Source: Microplitis mediator (lineage: Eukaryota; Arthropoda; Insecta; Hymenoptera; Braconidae). Taken from it: DNA of 64,000 nt. The position numbers were made by a program, and so were the translations under genes. The stretch lies in the NCBI RefSeq assembly GCF_029852145.1, contig NC_079974.1:6343501-6407500 (forward strand). The letters are read 5' to 3'. Of this stretch, positions 60,099-64,000 are shown piece after piece. A model generated the notes under the pieces. The model saw only the letters and a program-made list of their open reading frames with translations, made no database searches and was not told where the DNA came from. The number at the start of each line of letters is the position of its first letter. The stretch's first letter is position 1.

Positions 60099-60508
60099 TT
60101 GGTCCCACGAGTAGTCAGGAAGTATACGGTCACCGCCGGCAGAGCCTGATTGCACAGCGGAAGGTGCATGTATACAATGGGGTTGCACCTGGTGCCCCAA
60201 GGTGCATCGTTCGGAACACAGTACCCCTGTGCCATTCAGCCCTCAGCACGATCGCTTACACCTTGGCTTGGGAAGTTGGTCCGCGACATGGCCTTGGTCC
60301 CCCTGGGCTGGTTTTAAACCTGCCGGGTTTCCTGTAGCACATGTTAACCAAAGTAGTCGTGGCCTGCCCACAATATCCCTCCCGCTGGAGGTCATCGTGA
60401 GCCGCCACTTCCCACCTTGGCCGTCCCCCTATCCGCCACCTGGGGACGCGCCCGGTTGGCCCTCAACCATGTTGTCCGCTCTCCTTTACGGAGATTAGAC
60501 AAGCCGGG

Positions 60509-60520
60509 GTGCAAGAAGAA
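60509..60520. repeat. LOA-element target-site duplication, right
   Basis: GTGCAAGAAGAA, identical to 56684-56695. Confidence 0.85.
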
Positions 60521-61243
60521 GCAAGATGTGAAAAAAAATAGAAGTGATAGTGAAAGAAAGGTTGTGGAGATACATAACTGAAATAATAAAAATGGAGGAT
60601 AATAGATGGCCAAAAATATGTCTAAGAGAAGAGTTACGATGTGTGATAAACGAAGGCCGAACCAGATGGAGAAAGCAGATACAAGATCTAACAAAAAGAA
60701 TGAAAAGCGAAATGGTGATAAAAATGATAATTGACAACGAAGATGCTGAAGCGATAGAAGAGGAGATAAAAAAAAGGTATGAAAGAATACAAAAACCAGA
60801 TTGAGTCGAAAATAATGGAAAAAATAGAATTATCGAGCTATAATGACATGTATAAAGAAATAATAACAGAGACTGAGGAACAGGAGTATTGGAGCGACAT
60901 AAAAGTGAAAGGGACGGATAAAGAGATATGGGCAAAAGTGAGATGCGGTAATATTACACGAGCCGGAAAAAAAGGGATAAAAGACTGGAGTTGTAGAGTG
61001 TGTAAAGTATGTGAGGAAACTATAGAGCATATTATGATGTGTGACGAAGTGAAAAAAAAGCTAAGTAACGAATGCGAAGATCTGATGTTGGAGTGGGAGG
61101 TATACAAAGTGAGTGAGAACATAATGAGAATTAAAATAATTGAGAAATTAAAAGGAAAAGTATGTAAGAATTTTTGTAAAATAATAAAAGAAATTGAGTC
61201 ATTACAACGAGAATGTGAAAAGAATGAAAATAAAAGTCAGTGA
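60509..61243 (+). pseudogene. LINE ORF2 C-terminus after the LOA insertion
   Basis: The frame interrupted at 56695 resumes at 60521, then shifts at an 8-A run (60531-60538) and again at about 60775-60797. Contents: VKERLWRYITEI, REELRCVINEGRTRW, and a terminal CRVCKVCEETIEHIMMC, the CCHC motif usual at the end of such LINEs. Stop at 61241-61243. Confidence 0.75.
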
Positions 61244-61616
61244 TAACAACGAGGCTGTGAGTCTAACGCGAGTGAACTAGTGCGCATGCGCCCGTATATA
61301 ATAAAATAAGGCGGGGTGTAAAATAAAAAAAACATAAAAAATAGAGACTCTAAACTAAGCAAACGAAGTAAAAATTAGAAAAAGTAGATAAATAAGAGAA
61401 ACTAATACTTTGGTGCACATTCAGAGTATAATTAATTTAATTAGTTATTAAAACCTACGGTACAAAGTAGAAATAGTGAGCCAATGCAATTATTAGACTA
61501 AGTGTATGAGAATGAGTAAAGTAAAAGAGAGATATATTTTTATAAATAAAAATAAATATATGTAAAACTTTGTAAAACACATATCTGTGATACAAATAAA
61601 ACGTATTATTATTTAT
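61244..61616 (+). other. LINE 3' UTR and tail
   Basis: Non-coding, with an AATAAA-rich end and the tail ACAAATAAAACGTATTATT before the target duplication. Confidence 0.65.
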
Positions 61617-61629
61617 TACTTTATAATTA
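61617..61629. repeat. LINE target-site duplication, right copy
   Basis: TACTTTATAATTA, identical to 44592-44604. Confidence 0.8.
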
Positions 61630-61995
61630 TTTTACTAATTTGTGTAAAAAAAAATTTTTTTTACATGATTAATTATGTTTTATAAATTAATTTTTCAAAA
61701 AAATTATTTGATATTAATAAAAATAAGTTTTTTCTTTTCGTATATATGTTTTAAAAAAATTTTTTGTATTGATAATTAATTGTGTGTCTAAAAAAGTAAT
61801 TTCTTAAAAACTTGTTTTTTTTTTTAATACTCAATGAATAAGTTTTTTTATTTTGACATAATTATTTAGATGTAAATTAAATTTTTTTAATAATTAAAAT
61901 ACTTTACTAATTGAGTTAAATAATTTTTTTTATTTTGCATAATTAATTATATACTTGAAAAGATAGAAAAAATAATCGTATTTGTTTCTTGCAGG
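61630..61995. other. AT-rich putative intron end
   Basis: No gene. T-rich stretches resemble 44420-44590. A polypyrimidine run and TTGCAG lie immediately before 61996. Confidence 0.45.
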
Positions 61996-61998
61996 AAA

Positions 61999-62268
61999 AT
62001 GAATCGGGAACTAAATGCCAAATTGCGGTACATTGAAAACCGATTGCATTGCCTGATGGTAATTCCTTTGAGAGTTTATCAACGATATGGCGATGAATAT
62101 CTCCTAGCTGGTGATGTGCGGAGACAGGTTTCGCAGATTTTGTGTGGTGGTGAATCAATAAGAAATTGCCCTATCATAGTACTAGAAGATATATCTATGG
62201 AATTGGTGGTAGATGATTTCCGGCAAGAATGGGTACTTCAAGTGCCAAATTTGGACCGGGAATTGTGA
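61999..62268 (+). CDS. Small unrecognised protein, 89 residues
   Basis: ATG at 61999 directly after a splice acceptor TTTCTTGCAG|GAAA. The peptide is non-repetitive and has a mixed globular composition (VIPLRVYQRYGDEYLLAGDV, CPIIVLEDISMELVV). No family recognised. TGA at 62266. The same frame reopens after a second stop at 62278 into the next ORF, so the two could be halves of one broken gene or a two-ORF transcript. A 5' exon ending at 44422 is a candidate. Confidence 0.5.
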   Translation: MNRELNAKLRYIENRLHCLMVIPLRVYQRYGDEYLLAGDVRRQVSQILCGGESIRNCPIIVLEDISMELVVDDFRQEWVLQVPNLDREL

Positions 62269-62286
62269 ATTCTTATGTAAACGGCC

Positions 62287-62805
62287 GTGGAATCGATTTT
62301 CACGTGGATCGGCGATGACATCGTGAATTATCAACGACGAATTGACGACAATATAAATAATTTATTAAAACAACAACAAGTAAAAGAACAGCGAAAAGTG
62401 GACGAACAGCGACAATTAGAAGAATGGCGACGAATTGCAGAACAGCGACAAATTGAAGAACAGCAACAAGTAGATGAACAGTGTGACATTGACCTTAGAC
62501 GTCGGCTACGAACCATCACTGAACATCGATTACGCACAAAGGGTTGTGATGATCGTTGTCGTTGCCACGACAGCATTCAACAACAACAACAACAACAACG
62601 AGGAGGAGAAAGAGGAGGGTCACCAACACCATCGCTGGCCTCAACGGTATTATTGACGGACTCCGACAATGAGGATTCATCACCTCCTTCATCACCTCCT
62701 TCACCACCACCACCACCATCACCACAACCTTTATCATCATCATCAGCTAGAAGATTTTTTTATTCGGATGGTGAAGACCCATCAGCTTCATCGGATGAAA
62801 ACTAA
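62287..62805 (+). CDS. Gln/Glu/Arg-repeat and Ser/Pro-rich protein, about 172 residues
   Basis: No recognised family. The first 25 residues (ESIFTWIGDDIVNYQRRIDD) are followed by a degenerate 8-residue coiled-coil-like repeat of the type (K/V)(D/E)EQRQ(L/I)EE to about residue 65, a CDDRCRCHD cluster, a Gln run, and a Ser/Pro/Asp-rich tail. The first codon is GTG and there is no ATG in frame before the repeat, which suggests continuity with 61999-62268 in the ancestral gene. CAA and CCA triplet runs make the locus length-variable. Confidence 0.4.
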   Translation: MESIFTWIGDDIVNYQRRIDDNINNLLKQQQVKEQRKVDEQRQLEEWRRIAEQRQIEEQQQVDEQCDIDLRRRLRTITEHRLRTKGCDDRCRCHDSIQQQQQQQRGGERGGSPTPSLASTVLLTDSDNEDSSPPSSPPSPPPPPSPQPLSSSSARRFFYSDGEDPSASSDEN

Positions 62806-63585
62806 CTCTTACTATTATTTCTTATATTATCAGTTTTTATTATCGTTTTAATTATCATTGTTAAGAAAAAAAGTTTGGAAAATCCAAATGAGCATGCCTT
62901 AAGCGGTCGTGTCATACACGAATTATTTAGATTAAATGTTTACGTTACGATTTGTTAATTTTTTCATAAAGACTCCTATTTTTTTCTTTTTTTTTTTTGC
63001 TTACATTTTAGGAACTCTTAAACTAATTTATTATAATAGAAAATTATTATAGAAAATATTAAAAAATTCCCGCGGATAGAATGGAAATCTTTGCTAACGC
63101 CATCTCGCACGCTCCGATAGAAGAAGCAGGTCTTCACTAACTCTGTTTATATATTTTTTTTATATATGGCAGCCTGAGATGTAAATTTTTAAGCTTCGAC
63201 AGTGCACATTTTATTATTTTATAATAAACGAATAATGATAGAGTTGTGGATTTTTAATCAGTTTGTCACAATGAATTTACGGATATATTGAAATAAAATT
63301 TGAAAGAATTCGTTTTGTTTTTCGAAAGTTATGGTGATTACAAGAAGAGTGTTACATGTATTTTACAGGATTTTTTTCTAAAAAATTCATTTTTTATCCA
63401 AATTGTGGGTTGGATCAGCTGTTTATTGTTTAGAAAAATGACCATTGATGTTTTCTTTAATTGTGGTATGAAGGCTGACCTACTTTTATCACTATATTAT
63501 TATTTATTTAAAAAAAACTCTGACGGAAGAGTAGAGCATACCTACGCTCGCGCTTAAGGCATGCAATATTAATTAATCATTACTA
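62806..63585. other. Non-coding 3' region
   Basis: No supported gene. The 85-residue frame at 63300-63557 is Phe/Leu-rich with no domain or splice context. Confidence 0.4.
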
Positions 63586-63589
63586 AACA

Positions 63590-63661
63590 TGCACACACAC
63601 ACACACACACGCGCACATACACACGCACACACACACACGTAAATACACACACACACACACA
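63590..63661. repeat. (CA)n microsatellite
   Basis: About 70 bp of CA with a few CG steps. Confidence 0.95.
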
Positions 63662-64000
63662 TTTTTGATATGTTGTTTATTAGTATAAATTTAAAAATAA
63701 TACACAATATTCAAAACAAAATTTACAAAAAGGATTATTGATTTTTTTTTAAATAATCAATTATCTCATTAATAGAAAAAGCACGAATTTCGTTGTGTTA
63801 AAATATCCTTGTCCCTCCTGTCCAACTTATTCCTTACAGCTCAAATAGCCGTAAATACCGCGCGCTGCACAGAGTGTGCGCGAGCGGTCATTTTTTTAAA
63901 TTTCCCGAACATATAAAACCTGCTGTGACCTTGTGTACAGCGCATGCGCAGTTTGACATTTTTTTTTTATTTCCCCTGCATGGACATTTATTTTTTTGAA
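63662..64000. other. Non-coding, mildly GC-rich patches
   Basis: No gene. A GC-rich patch GCGCGCTGCACAGAGTG lies near 63860. Confidence 0.4.

Larger units (their letters stand above)
56696..60508 (-). mobile_element. LOA-type LINE with internal deletion
   Basis: A perfect 12-bp duplication flanks it, and the 3' tail (left side, minus orientation) is a short (TTCAA)n run at 56692-56720. It is GC-rich, unlike its surroundings. Order in the minus direction: ORF1 (60098-58870), ORF2 endonuclease (58854-57290) and the extreme C-terminus (57285-56813). The reverse transcriptase and most of RNase H are absent. Assignment to LOA or a near clade rests on the ORF1 type and the C-terminal zinc motif. 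Confidence 0.8.
44605..61616 (+). mobile_element. Full-length LINE split by two later insertions
   Basis: It is bounded by a perfect 13-bp duplication TACTTTATAATTA (44592-44604, 61617-61629). After removing the DNA transposon (46622-54271) and the LOA element with its duplication (56696-60520) about 5.5 kb remain, with ORF1, an APE-type endonuclease, reverse transcriptase and a C-terminal CCHC motif in the right order. The 5' UTR is short and the 3' tail ends ACAAATAAAACGTATTATT. The clade is not settled; the ORF style is common in ants and wasps. Confidence 0.85.

Noticed and set aside
58878..60149. Plus-strand frames up to 187 residues in the GC-rich region
   Set aside because: Antisense of LOA ORF1; GC-rich sequence lacks stops by chance.
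63300..63557. 85-residue frame near the right edge
   Set aside because: Phe/Leu-rich, no start context, domain or neighbours to support it.
1..64000. Polydnavirus or other integrated virus segment, CRISPR, phage
   Set aside because: No capsid, polymerase or circle-junction genes of such viruses were recognised and no spaced direct repeats of CRISPR type are present; the viral-like parts are ordinary retrotransposons.

Overview
This is an AT-rich, intron-containing, repeat-dominated stretch of an animal nuclear genome. The mixture of hymenopteran-style LINEs, CACTA, Helitron, Kolobok/Mutator-like and foldback elements, together with insect-type intron signals, suggests an insect, possibly a parasitoid wasp. 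The species is inference only. No bacterial genes, CRISPR array, or intact rRNA or tRNA genes were found. Most long open frames belong to transposable elements or are read-throughs of (CA)n repeats.

Left part (1-9.2 kb): foldback elements with TAGGGTG...CACCCTA ends, a ~118-bp tandem repeat, and a minus-strand LTR-retrotransposon fragment with gag, four zinc knuckles, protease, a perfect tRNA-Pro type primer binding site, and no pol. At 9.3-14.3 kb a minus-strand ten-exon gene can be spliced with consistent phases into one ~755-residue protein. It carries two BEN-like domains that arose by tandem duplication of a four-exon cassette. Its first intron is almost entirely a nested transposon that itself carries half a reverse transcriptase. 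A mariner-like MITE with inverted 16-bp arrays (14.7-15.9 kb) and a near-intact CACTA transposase (16.1-19.2 kb) follow.

Middle (19.7-43.8 kb): MITEs; two exons of a FAR1/ZSWIM-like DNA-binding protein; a GC-rich foldback; a 5S-rRNA-like sequence; a Helitron with canonical 3' hairpin; a 5.5-kb near-palindrome (28.1-33.7 kb) carrying a multi-exon transposase and ending in the same TAGGGTG termini as the neighbouring foldbacks; a run of such foldbacks (33.7-36.2 kb); large CA-rich tracts and a ~158-bp satellite-like array; and a TTAA-flanked Kolobok/Mutator-like transposon (41.0-43.8 kb).

Right part (44.4-64 kb): one full-length LINE (44605-61616, 13-bp target duplication) is split by two later insertions. 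The first is a 7.65-kb DNA transposon holding an intact seven-exon DDE-like gene (47437-52358) with small MITEs in its introns. The second is a 3.8-kb GC-rich LOA-type LINE (56696-60508, 12-bp target duplication) that has lost its reverse transcriptase. A splice donor at 44423 and an acceptor before 61998 suggest that the whole nest may sit inside one intron of a small host gene at 62.0-62.8 kb. Several element genes are broken exactly at homopolymer runs, so part of the apparent decay may be sequencing error.
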